A program made the translations under genes and the position numbers. Under the pieces are notes generated by a model. That model made no database searches. It saw nothing but the letters and a program-made list of their open reading frames with translations, and was not told the origin of the DNA. Of a stretch of DNA of 64,000 nucleotides, positions 1-8,024 are shown piece by piece; within the stretch, counting starts at the first letter, position 1, and every line of letters begins with the position of its first letter. Source of the DNA: a bacterium. Lineage in GTDB: Bacteria > Planctomycetota > SZUA-567. The stretch covers positions 1-64,000 of the forward strand of contig QKCJ01000006.1 in assembly GCA_003245715.1 (NCBI GenBank), given 5' to 3'.

Positions 1-52
1 GATAAAATTTTTAAGATTTTGATTATAAATAATAAATTAATAAGGAGATTTT

Positions 53-928
53 ATGTTTCAGGGTAGTAATGTCGCGCTGGTTACGCCGTTTACAGAGGAT
101 TGTTCTGCGGTTGATTATGAAGCGCTTGGTGCGTTGATTGAATGGCATATTTCTGCTGGCACTGATGGCATCATGCCTGCTGGCTGCACCGGTGAGGCGG
201 CTACGCTTTCACACGAAGAGCAGAAGGCAATTATCAAGTTCACTGTCGAGAAGGTTGCCGGCAGGGCCAAGGTTATTCCGGGAACCGGCAGTAACAACAC
301 TGCAGAAGCGCTGCTTTTGACCAAGTATGCAAAAGAAGTCGGTGCGGATGGCGCGCTGGTCATCACCCCTTACTACAACAAGCCGACGCCTGAGGGTCAG
401 TTTGAGCATTACCGTATCCTTGCTGAAGAGTCTGGCCTGCCGATTATGATTTATAATGTTCCTGGCCGTACCGGGGTGAAGATTTCAGCCCAGACAATCG
501 GCAAGATGTTTAACGAGATTGAGAATATTGTCTGCATCAAGGAAGCCTGCGGCAGTGTTGACCAGATTTCCGAGATCTTCGAGTACAGCAAGATTGAGGT
601 TCTCTCCGGTGATGACTCGCTGACTGTTCCGATGATGTCGGTTGGTGCGAGCGGTGTAGTTAGTGTTATTGCTAATCTGGTGCCTGAGAAGGTCAAGGCT
701 CTCTGTGACGCTGCGGCTGCGGGTGATTTTGCCAAGGCGCGAGAACTGCATTACGATCTTCTGCCGCTTTGCCGTGCGATGTTTATCGAGACTAATCCGA
801 TTTGTGTGAAAGAGGCGATGATTGAGATGGGTAAGGTTAAGCCGGCTATCCGTATGCCGCTGACGAGGATGTCTGCGGGTGCCAAGCAGAAGCTTCTTCC
901 GGTTCTGAAGAGTTCAGGGCTTATCTAG
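53..928 (+). CDS. dapA: 4-hydroxy-tetrahydrodipicolinate synthase
   Basis: A 291-residue, full-length class I aldolase-fold enzyme that condenses pyruvate with aspartate semialdehyde, the first committed step of the lysine and meso-diaminopimelate pathway. The Schiff-base lysine lies in the CIKEAC motif (about residue 165), the conserved tyrosine/arginine segment is YNVPGRTG, and YYNKPTPEG and SGDDSLTVP are typical of the family. The usual GTTGE loop reads GCTGEA (residues 44-49), so the first threonine of the E. coli proton-relay triad is a cysteine here. An AAGGAG site at 42-47 fixes the ATG. It heads a plus-strand run ending at a terminator near 6515; dapF is elsewhere in the window. DapA-family aldolases such as N-acetylneuraminate lyase are less likely given the motifs. 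Confidence 0.95.
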   Translation: MFQGSNVALVTPFTEDCSAVDYEALGALIEWHISAGTDGIMPAGCTGEAATLSHEEQKAIIKFTVEKVAGRAKVIPGTGSNNTAEALLLTKYAKEVGADGALVITPYYNKPTPEGQFEHYRILAEESGLPIMIYNVPGRTGVKISAQTIGKMFNEIENIVCIKEACGSVDQISEIFEYSKIEVLSGDDSLTVPMMSVGASGVVSVIANLVPEKVKALCDAAAAGDFAKARELHYDLLPLCRAMFIETNPICVKEAMIEMGKVKPAIRMPLTRMSAGAKQKLLPVLKSSGLI

Positions 929-985
929 TAACCCTTCAGTTTTAATGGTCTGTACTAATTACCGCGAATCCAAGGATATTGTTTT

Positions 986-1738
986 ATGAAGTGCGCACTC
1001 ATCTCCGACATACATGCAAATCTGGCCGCGCTTGAGGCGGTTCTTGCTGATATTGAGAGCATCGGTGATGTTGAGGAAATATGGTGTCTGGGTGATATAA
1101 TCGGTTACGGGCCGCAGCCGGTGGAGTGTTACCGTCTGGCGATGGCTAAATGCTCGATTGTGATTAAAGGCAATCACGAAAAAGCGCTTGAGCCAAGTGG
1201 TGCCGACCGTTTCAATGAGCGTGCAAAAAAAGCAATTGCCTGGACCAAGCAACGGATTGAGGCCGAGCCTGATGGCGCGCAGATACTGACTGATATCTGC
1301 AATCTGCCGACAAATTTTACGCGCGAGGATATGTTGTTTGTGCATGGTTCTCCGTGTGATCCGACCAATGAGTATCTGATGCCGCGCGATTCTCTGAAGA
1401 AAGATAAAATGCGCAGGCAGTTTTCCCTCTTTGATACCTATTGTTTTGTCGGGCATACGCACTTTCCCGGCGTGATTGAAGAGGGGGAGGTGTTCGTCAA
1501 GCCTGAAGAGATGATGATGGGGATTTACATCCTTGATAATGCCTGCAAGGCTATTATTAATGTCGGTTCGGTAGGCCAGCCGCGTGACCATAACGCGGAT
1601 TCCTGCTACGTCATCTTTAATGGCGATTCGATCAAGTACCGCCGGGTGAAGTATGACATTATGAAGACCCGTAAATTGATTTACAAGATTGATGGGATTG
1701 ATAATATTCTTGGTGACAGATTGGTGGCCGGAAGATGA
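986..1738 (+). CDS. calcineurin-like metallophosphoesterase, copy 1
   Basis: A 250-residue cytosolic phosphoesterase with every metal-site motif of the calcineurin superfamily in order: D8-x-H10 (SDIHANL), LGDIIGYGP, GNHE, VHGSP and GHTH, then NVGSVGQPRD. The short single-domain layout matches the YfcE/MJ0936-like phosphodiesterase group; the substrate cannot be read from sequence. Its stop overlaps the start of a paralogue (ATGA), so the two are translationally coupled and probably arose by tandem duplication. The dapA stop is 57 bases upstream, suggesting cotranscription. A diadenosine-tetraphosphatase-like or cyclic-nucleotide activity is possible but unproven. Confidence 0.88.
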   Translation: MKCALISDIHANLAALEAVLADIESIGDVEEIWCLGDIIGYGPQPVECYRLAMAKCSIVIKGNHEKALEPSGADRFNERAKKAIAWTKQRIEAEPDGAQILTDICNLPTNFTREDMLFVHGSPCDPTNEYLMPRDSLKKDKMRRQFSLFDTYCFVGHTHFPGVIEEGEVFVKPEEMMMGIYILDNACKAIINVGSVGQPRDHNADSCYVIFNGDSIKYRRVKYDIMKTRKLIYKIDGIDNILGDRLVAGR

Positions 1739-2505
1739 GCGAATTTGCTGTTATCAGCGATATTCATGCCAACCTTGCGGCGCTCGTTGCTGTGCTGGCT
1801 GATATACGGCGCAATAAAATCAAGCGGATAATCTGCCTTGGTGATATTGTTGGTTACGGCCCTGACCCGCGGGAATGTCTGACGCTGGTAAGGCGAAATT
1901 GCGATGTGGTTCTGAAGGGTAATCACGATTTGGCCGTGTTGCTTGAGCCGCTGGGTTTTAATCCGCGGGCGCATGAGGCGGTTCTCTGGACGCGCCGACG
2001 CATCCGGGCCCGCTGGTTTTCTTCAGTTGAGGTGCGTAAAAACTGGAGCATGATTAAAAAGGCTTATGAGCGCTATGAAGAAGACGATATGCTCTTTGTA
2101 CATGGTTCGCCGCGTGACCCGATTAATGAGTATGTTGATGACTATGATATTCACGATTCGGGTTTTGGTCCCGGCAATAAGATTGTTGAGATCATGAATT
2201 CGTTTAAGCATTTGTGTTTTGCCGGGCATACTCATCAGCCGGCGGTGATAACTGAGGATTATAAATATTTTCAGCCGGAAGATTTTGGTTTTGAATGGAA
2301 GATTGGCGAGCAGAAGTTGTTTGTAAACTGCGGTTCAGTCGGCCAGCCAAGAGACGAGGACCCGCGCGCAAAATATCTGATTTACAGAGATGATACTTTG
2401 ATATTCAGGCGTGTGGATTATGATATTGATGAGACGGCGCAGAAGATTTTTGAGATTCCTGAATTGCATGACAGTTTGGCAATCAGGTTGCATGAGGGCA
2501 TATGA
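1735..2505 (+). CDS. calcineurin-like metallophosphoesterase, copy 2
   Basis: A 256-residue paralogue of the preceding gene with the same ordered motifs: D9-x-H11 (SDIHANL), LGDIVGYGPDP, GNHD, VHGSP, GHTH and NCGSVGQPRD. The middle (about residues 95-165) is longer and more basic than in copy 1 (KNWSMIKKAYERYEEDD), so substrate specificity may differ. Its ATG overlaps the copy-1 stop by four bases, which implies coupled translation and perhaps a heteromer. All metal ligands are retained in both copies, so neither is an obvious pseudoenzyme. Substrate unknown. Confidence 0.87.
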   Translation: MSEFAVISDIHANLAALVAVLADIRRNKIKRIICLGDIVGYGPDPRECLTLVRRNCDVVLKGNHDLAVLLEPLGFNPRAHEAVLWTRRRIRARWFSSVEVRKNWSMIKKAYERYEEDDMLFVHGSPRDPINEYVDDYDIHDSGFGPGNKIVEIMNSFKHLCFAGHTHQPAVITEDYKYFQPEDFGFEWKIGEQKLFVNCGSVGQPRDEDPRAKYLIYRDDTLIFRRVDYDIDETAQKIFEIPELHDSLAIRLHEGI

Positions 2506-2561
2506 CGTTAATGCTTTAAGCTTGGCTATAAGTGATGGCGTATTGATTTCAGGATAAGATA

Positions 2562-3656
2562 ATGACACAGGTCTTTACTGGTACAGGAAGGCATTTTCAG
2601 GAGTTGCAGGCGGTTTCGCTTGAGGAGGATAATCTTGATGAGATTGTCCAGAGGGTGAAATTGCAGCCGCAGTTTCTCGGTGAGCCGCTGGTTATAATTG
2701 CGGACAGCAAGAGTTTTTCCACGCCGGATATTGCGGGGGCAAAGGAGCTTCTGGCTCTTGACGTTCTGGGGCGGTGCGTGGCGATTTCTCTGGTCATCGG
2801 CCAGGTCAGGTCGCAGGACAGTTATGACCACCGGGTTCTGGGGCTGGCGGCGCAGGCTGCGGCTTATACGCCTGATGAGCTTGGCCGGATCTCCCGCGAG
2901 TTTCTGGCTACTCCGGAAAATGATGTCCTGCGCAGAGCCTGGGATGATGCCGGGGTTGAGATTAACGATGAAGCGGTGGAGCTTGCCAGTCTTCTTGCCG
3001 TTACCTTCAAGCGTGATGCGGGCGACTATAGTGAATTGATTAATAAAGACCAGCGGGTGATAATAGCCGCTGAAGGTTTTGACCGTAAAACCATAAACAG
3101 TATCAACTGGCTGAGTAATTCCGGGGTTAATGTCAAAGGTCTGAAGTACCAGAAATATCTGGTCGGCGGACAGGAAGTGTTTTTTGCCGAGCAGTGTGTG
3201 CCGCTTGCCAGTGCTGCGCGAGATTCGCGCGAGAGTATGGCTCTGCCGCAGGAATCAATCGAGCCATGGAAGGCCAAGGGTTTGTCGTATTACATGGATT
3301 TGCTCACTCCGGCGGTAGGTTCATTACTGGAGCGGATTGTCTCAGAGACTGAGAAAGTTGTTTTTTCAACCAACTGGGCGAATAAATATTATTTCTGGTT
3401 GCGCGGGATCAGGCGTACTTTCCGGGTGCGCGTTTATAACCGAGACCGGCTGGAACTGGGTTTTTATAACACCTCGCCTGAGCTGGTTGAGGAGTTTCTA
3501 TCTTCATTCCGTCTGCCTGGGGTGGAGATCTATACGGTCGGCGGATATTCGGAATCTCCGTTCATTTCAATGTCAAGTGGTATGGATTATGATACTGAAT
3601 GGATGCGGATGATTAAAAGCTGGCTGGCCGGTGAGGTGATTCACCGTCAGGATTAG
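2562..3656 (+). CDS. PD-(D/E)XK nuclease-like protein with lost catalytic residues
   Basis: A 364-residue protein of unknown function. Residues about 25-110 and 155-210 follow the layout I know from DUF91/NucS-like restriction-fold proteins: a helix ending QPQFLGEPLVII, a core strand KELLALDVLG, and a later RVIIAAEGFD module. The positions where nuclease relatives carry Asp and Glu-x-Lys read E62 and S76-L77-V78, so the metal-dependent cleavage site appears destroyed. The C-terminal 140 residues (WLRGIRRTFRVRVYNRD) are not recognised. There is no signal peptide or membrane segment. It sits 56 bases after the phosphoesterase pair and 36 bases before the DJ-1 gene. A DNA-binding or scaffolding role is inference; the family link is from memory of motifs and moderately secure. 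Confidence 0.5.
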   Translation: MTQVFTGTGRHFQELQAVSLEEDNLDEIVQRVKLQPQFLGEPLVIIADSKSFSTPDIAGAKELLALDVLGRCVAISLVIGQVRSQDSYDHRVLGLAAQAAAYTPDELGRISREFLATPENDVLRRAWDDAGVEINDEAVELASLLAVTFKRDAGDYSELINKDQRVIIAAEGFDRKTINSINWLSNSGVNVKGLKYQKYLVGGQEVFFAEQCVPLASAARDSRESMALPQESIEPWKAKGLSYYMDLLTPAVGSLLERIVSETEKVVFSTNWANKYYFWLRGIRRTFRVRVYNRDRLELGFYNTSPELVEEFLSSFRLPGVEIYTVGGYSESPFISMSSGMDYDTEWMRMIKSWLAGEVIHRQD

Positions 3657-3692
3657 CTGGTCGCTGGGTGATGTTGCAGAGAGGGTTATGGG

Positions 3693-4247
3693 ATGTCCAA
3701 AAAAGTTGTGGTTGTTCTTGCGGAAGGTTTTGAGACTATCGAAGCTCTGGCTCCGATTGATATACTGCGTCGTGCCAATCTTGATGTCTGCGTCGCCGGA
3801 CTGAGTGGTAAGACGGTTGTCTCTGCGCATAAGGTTTCGGTTAATGTCGACTGCCTGCTTTCTGATGTTGATTACATCCCTGACGCGCTTGTTTTACCGG
3901 GCGGGATGCCGGGATCGGTTAATCTTGGAGCATCTGCGGCGCTTGAAGCGTTGACCTGCAAAACTTTTTCTGCCGGTAAGATTGTTGCGGCTATCTGCGC
4001 TGCTCCTGCTGAAGCGCTGGCGAAATTCGGCTTGCTCTCCGGGCGCATGGCGACGTGTTATCCCGGCTTTGAGGATAAGTTTCCTGCGGATGCGGAGCAT
4101 GTCGATGAGGATGTCTGTATTGATGGTAATCTTATTACCGGCCGCGGCGCGGGTGTGGCTCTTGAGTTTGGTTACGCGCTGGTGAGTGAAATTATTGACG
4201 CGCAGCTGGCGCAGAAGCTTTCGTCTGCAATGCTGCATAGCGTATAA
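3693..4247 (+). CDS. DJ-1/PfpI family protein
   Basis: A 184-residue class I glutamine amidotransferase-like protein of the DJ-1/YajL/ThiJ group. The nucleophile-elbow cysteine is C102 in AAICAAPAEAL, matching the AAICAGP motif of DJ-1. The partner glutamate is E14 in AEGFETIEAL, and LVLPGGMPG is the usual oxyanion segment. Length is normal for a single domain. Members act as glyoxalase III/deglycase-like or redox chaperone proteins; which applies here cannot be told. It starts 36 bases after the nuclease-like gene and is followed 11 bases later by the dehydratase-like gene. Confidence 0.9.
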   Translation: MSKKVVVVLAEGFETIEALAPIDILRRANLDVCVAGLSGKTVVSAHKVSVNVDCLLSDVDYIPDALVLPGGMPGSVNLGASAALEALTCKTFSAGKIVAAICAAPAEALAKFGLLSGRMATCYPGFEDKFPADAEHVDEDVCIDGNLITGRGAGVALEFGYALVSEIIDAQLAQKLSSAMLHSV

Positions 4248-4258
4248 TAAGGTAGTTT

Positions 4259-5254
4259 ATGGCAACGCGCAGAATTGGTCTGACGACAACCATCCCTGTT
4301 GAGATTATTTTTGCTGCCGGGGCGGTTGCGGTAGATTTGAATAATCTTTTTGTGGCTTCTGAGCTTAGCCGTGAAATGGTGGCAAGGGCTGAACGTGAGG
4401 GCTTTTCCCAGAACACCTGCGCTTGGGTCAAGGGTTTGTATGCTGCGGCAAAAGAATTCGGTATCCATGAAATTGTCGGTGTTGTGGAGGGTGATTGCTC
4501 GCAGAATGCGGCGCTACTTGATATATGGAAGTCGGAAGGGTTTAAGATTTACCATTTTTCCTTTCCGGCCAGTGGTGACAAGGACTGGCATCGGAAGTTT
4601 TCTTCAGAGGTCAGTAATCTTTGCAAGTTGCTTGGTGCTGATCCTGTGGATGTTTTGGCGTACAAGAAGAAGCTTGATGTTATCCGGGCTAAAGTTGCCC
4701 TGATTGACAGGCAGGCTGTCAGTGATGGCAATATCAGCAGTGCGGAATTATTTGAGGCACAACTGGCAATGACTGATTTTGACGGTGACATTGAGGCATG
4801 TAGTAAGAAAATAAGTAAGCTTGAGGAGCAGTACTCAAAACGCCCGGAACAGGAATTGATGTTGCGCCTTGGGGTTGTTGGGGTGCCGACGATTCTCTCT
4901 GATTTGTGGGATGTTATTGACGGGGCGGGTGCGCGGGTGGTTTACCATGAAGTTCCGCATCAGTTCTCTCTGGCGCAGGGGATCGGCTGCTCTCTTGAGG
5001 ATGCTTTTGCGGGTTATACCTATACAGCCGGGGCATCTGTCCGGGTTGCGGAGATTAACCGGCAGGCGAAGACGCGAAAACTTGACGGGCTTATTCATTA
5101 TACCCAGAGCTTCTGCCATCGCCAGTTACATGATATCATTTTGCGGCGCGAAGCAGATATCCCTGTTTTAACCATAGAGGCTGACCGTCCCGGAGCTGTG
5201 GATGGTCGGACCAGAACGAGAATAGAGGCCTTCCTTGAACAACTCAGCTGTTAA
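4259..5254 (+). CDS. 2-hydroxyacyl-CoA dehydratase D-component-like protein
   Basis: A 331-residue protein resembling one subunit of the 2-hydroxyglutaryl-CoA dehydratase/benzoyl-CoA reductase family (HgdB/BcrC fold). Cysteines suited to bind a [4Fe-4S] cluster are C54 (NTCAWVKG), C80 (GDCSQNAAL) and C286 (TQSFCHRQ), and the C-terminal RTRTRIEAFLEQL segment is typical. True dehydratases need two such subunits plus an ATP-dependent activator; neither a partner nor an activator is visible nearby, so this is probably one of the stand-alone homologues of unknown role. AAGG at 4250-4253 serves the ATG. The next gene starts inside its last 20 bases. Confidence 0.8.
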   Translation: MATRRIGLTTTIPVEIIFAAGAVAVDLNNLFVASELSREMVARAEREGFSQNTCAWVKGLYAAAKEFGIHEIVGVVEGDCSQNAALLDIWKSEGFKIYHFSFPASGDKDWHRKFSSEVSNLCKLLGADPVDVLAYKKKLDVIRAKVALIDRQAVSDGNISSAELFEAQLAMTDFDGDIEACSKKISKLEEQYSKRPEQELMLRLGVVGVPTILSDLWDVIDGAGARVVYHEVPHQFSLAQGIGCSLEDAFAGYTYTAGASVRVAEINRQAKTRKLDGLIHYTQSFCHRQLHDIILRREADIPVLTIEADRPGAVDGRTRTRIEAFLEQLSC

Positions 5255-6452
5255 TGAAAAGTCAATCCCTTCACGTTTTGAGATTGTTCTTGCGGTGCTG
5301 GAACTGGTGCTGCTGTTGATGCTCGCCGTTCGATTGATAATGCCTGATTTTCTTGCCGGGCAGTTACTGCCCTGCATGGCTGCCGGTCTCTTTCCGGGAA
5401 CGGTGTTTACCTTATGCAGGAAGTCGTCTTTTTCTGTTCACCGGGTAGGCTTTGCCGTGGGGCTTATCGCTTTTCTCTTTTTCAACGGCACGCTCGATAT
5501 TGAGAACATCAAAGACGCTTTTTTAAACTGGCAATTGGTTGTTCCGGGAATTCTGATAATATCCTCGCAGCTTTTTCTTGATGCGCTACGCTGGCAGTTA
5601 TTGCTGCGCGGACAGGATATTCATATCCATTACCGGACTTTGCTGCGCCTGCTTTATATCAGTTATTTCTTTAACACATTTATCCCCGGTGCGACGGGCG
5701 GGGATTTGTACCGTATTTACAGGGTCTCAAAAGAGGGCGGGGTATCAACTGCCGCGGTGACGACTTCGGTCGTACTCAGCCGTTTTCTTGGCTTGCCGAC
5801 TCTGGTTATTCTGATTCTGCTTGGGGTTGTGCTTAATCTTGATTTTGTTTCAGCCAACCCCGAGTTCATGCACCTTGTTAAAATTTACTGTGCAATTGCC
5901 GGCGCCTGCGCTCTTTTCATGGGTAGTGTTTTTTTTGGTTCGCTCTTTCTTAATAACAAACTTAAGAAAATTGAGCATCGCCTTCCTGGCGGTAAATTGC
6001 TCTTAAAGCTGACAAATTCGATTGCCGTCTACCGGGGGCAGCCAGGGACCATTATTCTTGTGGTTCTGGTCTCACTGGCGGCGCACCTGTGTACGCTTAT
6101 CTCGTTTGTGTTTTTTGCCAATGCTGTAGGCATCGAGGGGATTGAGGTTACGCAGTATATGTTTCTGGTTTACGCCGGTCTGACAATCAACTATCTGCCT
6201 CTTGCGCCGGGTGGTGCCGGCCAGGGTGAAGCGGCGTTTTCGACATTTTTCAGTATGGCCACCCCCGGACTTGATAACGGTCCCAAGGCTGCGACGATGA
6301 TGCTTTGTTTCAGAGTCGGGATGATTTTTTACGGGTTGATAGGCGGCGCGCTCTATGCTCTTGGCAAGCACCATATTGATTTTAAAAATAAACCTGAGGT
6401 GTCGGTTGCTGAAACCGACACTGTCAAGATCAGCATTGAGCAGGATGGCTGA
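5235..6452 (+). CDS. flippase-like (UPF0104/LPG-synthase TM) membrane protein
   Basis: A 405-residue polytopic inner-membrane protein with about eight hydrophobic segments, of the lysylphosphatidylglycerol-synthase TM/UPF0104 flippase-like family. Characteristic signatures are LDALRWQLLLRG, ISYFFNTFIPGATGGDLYR and YLPLAPGGAGQGEAAF. The cytosolic aminoacyl-transfer domain of MprF is absent, so lipid aminoacylation is not expected; the family is usually tied to lipid-linked precursor handling. The start is a TTG overlapping the previous stop by 20 bases with GAGG upstream; no in-frame ATG precedes the first membrane helix. It is the last gene before a strong terminator. Confidence 0.83.
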   Translation: MNNSAVNEKSIPSRFEIVLAVLELVLLLMLAVRLIMPDFLAGQLLPCMAAGLFPGTVFTLCRKSSFSVHRVGFAVGLIAFLFFNGTLDIENIKDAFLNWQLVVPGILIISSQLFLDALRWQLLLRGQDIHIHYRTLLRLLYISYFFNTFIPGATGGDLYRIYRVSKEGGVSTAAVTTSVVLSRFLGLPTLVILILLGVVLNLDFVSANPEFMHLVKIYCAIAGACALFMGSVFFGSLFLNNKLKKIEHRLPGGKLLLKLTNSIAVYRGQPGTIILVVLVSLAAHLCTLISFVFFANAVGIEGIEVTQYMFLVYAGLTINYLPLAPGGAGQGEAAFSTFFSMATPGLDNGPKAATMMLCFRVGMIFYGLIGGALYALGKHHIDFKNKPEVSVAETDTVKISIEQDG

Positions 6453-6486
6453 TCTTTAGGGCTTGAATTTTGTGCAGAATAAAAAA

Positions 6487-6515
6487 CGCCGGACATTACT
6501 GTTCCGGCGCTTTTT
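6487..6515 (+). terminator. intrinsic terminator, possibly bidirectional
   Basis: A 7-bp GC-rich stem (6487-6493 with 6503-6509), a nine-base loop and a T-run at 6511-6515. Six As precede the stem, so it could also end the converging minus-strand gene that stops at 6561. Confidence 0.85.
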
Positions 6516-6560
6516 ATATGCTCAATATGATAAAGCAGCTTGTGCCAGAAAGACATGAAG

Positions 6561-6809
6561 TCACTGGTTGCCTAGAATATTTCTCAGGCACTCGGCAATC
6601 GCATATTCGCGGCTGTCGGAGACTTTGCGGATTTTACGGCCACTGGAACCGTATGCCGAGACATGGAAATTATTTTCCTTGTCACAGCGTTCGAAAAAAA
6701 GCCAGCCGGGAAATAAGGGGAATTCACCCATGCACTTGAGTTCACGACTTATTTGGGAAGCCTTTTTTTCCTCATTTGAGTTGTTTGATTTGTTTGACAT
6801 CTTGACCAC
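6561..6809 (-). CDS. small hypothetical protein
   Basis: An 82-residue protein with a GTG start, AGGA five bases upstream and an alternative in-frame ATG nine bases inside. A polar, lysine/asparagine-rich N-terminus (about 25 residues) leads into a compact segment FPLFPGWLFFERCDKENNF followed by SREYAIAECLRNIL. There is no signal peptide. It lies downstream of the McsA-like gene in the same direction, ends at the shared terminator, and its composition looks protein-like, unlike the similar-sized reading frame on the opposite strand. Not recognised as any family. Confidence 0.5.
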   Translation of the reverse strand: MVKMSNKSNNSNEEKKASQISRELKCMGEFPLFPGWLFFERCDKENNFHVSAYGSSGRKIRKVSDSREYAIAECLRNILGNQ

Positions 6810-6831
6810 CCATTCCTAAATAAATTAACTT

Positions 6832-6848
6832 CGATAATAATATTATCG
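6832..6848. repeat. short inverted repeat CGATAAT/ATTATCG
   Basis: A perfect 7-bp inverted repeat with a three-base spacer between the McsA-like gene and the small hypothetical gene. It has no T-run. It could be an operator or an mRNA hairpin; no function can be assigned. Confidence 0.35.
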
Positions 6849-6883
6849 GAAGTAGTCTGGTGTTGTTTAGGAAATATTTTAAA

Positions 6884-7387
6884 TCAATTATCCTCTTCCT
6901 CAGACGATTGGGGCATTGAGGAAAGTTGGTCTCTCAATTCAGCCGCAACCTCATAATCTTCGCGTGCAACCGCTTCTCGCAGTTTGCGTTTAATTTCCTG
7001 GATTTCCTTTAATATGCGGTTTTCTGGCGTATTTTCCGGTGATTTACCTGTGTGTTGTCCGCGAGAGGCATGGACTTCATTGAGCAGCGGTTCAAGCCCT
7101 TTACGGAAAACCCGGTAATCGTGCGCGCAACCAAGGCGGCCATTTTCGCGGAATTCACTCCAGCTCATGCCACAATGTTCGCAAATAATTTTTGCGTGTT
7201 TCTCATTGGCTTTTTTCTTTTTTGTATCGGCAAAAAGGCTCTCAAGCGGGATAGACTTATTGATGCTGATCCCCTTTTCCGTCGCACACTCCTCGCACAT
7301 ATGCAACTCTTTGGTTACATTGTTCTTGATGTCGGTAAGGTGGACCGTTGCCGCGGCTTTCTTGCATATTTCACAGATCTTTTGCAT
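6884..7387 (-). CDS. McsA-like zinc protein with UvrB/UvrC motif
   Basis: A 167-residue protein with two Cys-pair zinc modules in the first 85 residues (CEICKK and MCEECA; ICEHCG and a later Cys in RLGCAHDYR) and a C-terminal UVR motif (LREAVAREDYEVAAELRDQL, about 135-160). This is the architecture of McsA, the activator of the protein-arginine kinase McsB that tags proteins for ClpCP in Gram-positives. No mcsB, clpC or ctsR is adjacent, so the partner is unknown and the gene symbol is withheld. GGAGAG sits just before the ATG, and a sigma-70-like promoter lies at 7418-7446. Confidence 0.85.
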   Translation of the reverse strand: MQKICEICKKAAATVHLTDIKNNVTKELHMCEECATEKGISINKSIPLESLFADTKKKKANEKHAKIICEHCGMSWSEFRENGRLGCAHDYRVFRKGLEPLLNEVHASRGQHTGKSPENTPENRILKEIQEIKRKLREAVAREDYEVAAELRDQLSSMPQSSEEEDN

Positions 7388-7417
7388 GGTTCTCTCCTTT
7401 GGCGTCAGTATTGGTAC

Positions 7418-7446
7418 AGAATATCTGGTTTGGCCAAAAGTGTAAA
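7418..7446 (-). promoter_or_regulatory. putative sigma-70 promoter for the McsA-like gene
   Basis: On the minus strand TTTACA (7441-7446) is followed after 17 bases by TATTCT (7418-7423), about 30 bases upstream of the start codon. Matches to consensus are 5/6 and 4/6. Confidence 0.5.
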
Positions 7447-7576
7447 ATTTAATAAACAGCGGATATTGTTATCTGCATATCCCTAATTATATCCTCAAAG
7501 AGGAGTTTTTTGCAATAGTCAAGTAGCATGAAGTTAAATAATCCTGCATTGACGGAAAAGGTGGCAAGACCCGTGG

Positions 7577-8023
7577 TTAAATTCCAAGGCCGAAGTTTTT
7601 CAGCTTTGTGCAGATATCAGCTACAGGAGTAGACTTTTCCAGTACCGCCAGCGCCCCCGCTTCCTCTGAGTGCTGAATTATTGCCGGGTCATTATTGTTG
7701 ACAAGTATAAAGACAATCGCTTCAGGGAATTTGCTGATGAACGATTTTGTCGCGGTCGCGCCGTCAGACTTTGGCAGGTCATAGGAGATAAGCAGAGCAA
7801 TCTTGCCCTCTGCTGTTTTGGCAATATTCTCGGCATCAAGGGCTTTCGCTGAGTCATAAACGCAGTCATAGCCGAATTTCTTCAGTTCGTTGCAGAGCGT
7901 TTTGCGTTTGGCAGTTGAACCTTCCACGACAATCAGGCTTACCCCTTGGCCGTAGATCATGTAATTGAACTCTTTGTCAAGTTCATTAAGAGTATCTAGG
8001 GTGTAGATGTTTGGAAGATCCAT
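7577..8023 (-). CDS. atypical receiver-like protein lacking the canonical phospho-acceptor
   Basis: A 148-residue protein: a short N-terminal extension (1-26), then a receiver-like fold with SLIVVEGS as strand 1, LLISYDLPKSDG as strand 3, and VLEKST carrying the switch lysine (K130). Aligning the conserved proline-Asp-Gly places a serine (S80) where the phospho-accepting Asp should be, with D82 displaced by two, and only one acid (E34) in the Mg pocket. It is therefore probably a pseudo-receiver that signals without phosphorylation or by a shifted site. The ATG comes one base after the FapA stop with GGAG upstream, so the two are translationally coupled. Confidence 0.7.
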   Translation of the reverse strand: MDLPNIYTLDTLNELDKEFNYMIYGQGVSLIVVEGSTAKRKTLCNELKKFGYDCVYDSAKALDAENIAKTAEGKIALLISYDLPKSDGATATKSFISKFPEAIVFILVNNNDPAIIQHSEEAGALAVLEKSTPVADICTKLKNFGLGI

Positions 8024-8024
8024 A

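Noticed and set aside
959-1591. A 210-residue minus-strand reading frame opposite the first metallophosphoesterase
   Set aside because: The plus strand holds all metal-site motifs; the antisense translation is low-quality and unmatched.
4259-5254. A functional 2-hydroxyglutaryl-CoA dehydratase system
   Set aside because: The second subunit and the ATP-dependent activator are missing nearby, so only family membership is claimed.
6568-6819. An 83-residue plus-strand frame opposite the small hypothetical protein
   Set aside because: It begins just past the bidirectional terminator, has no ribosome-binding site, and the minus-strand product has a more protein-like composition.
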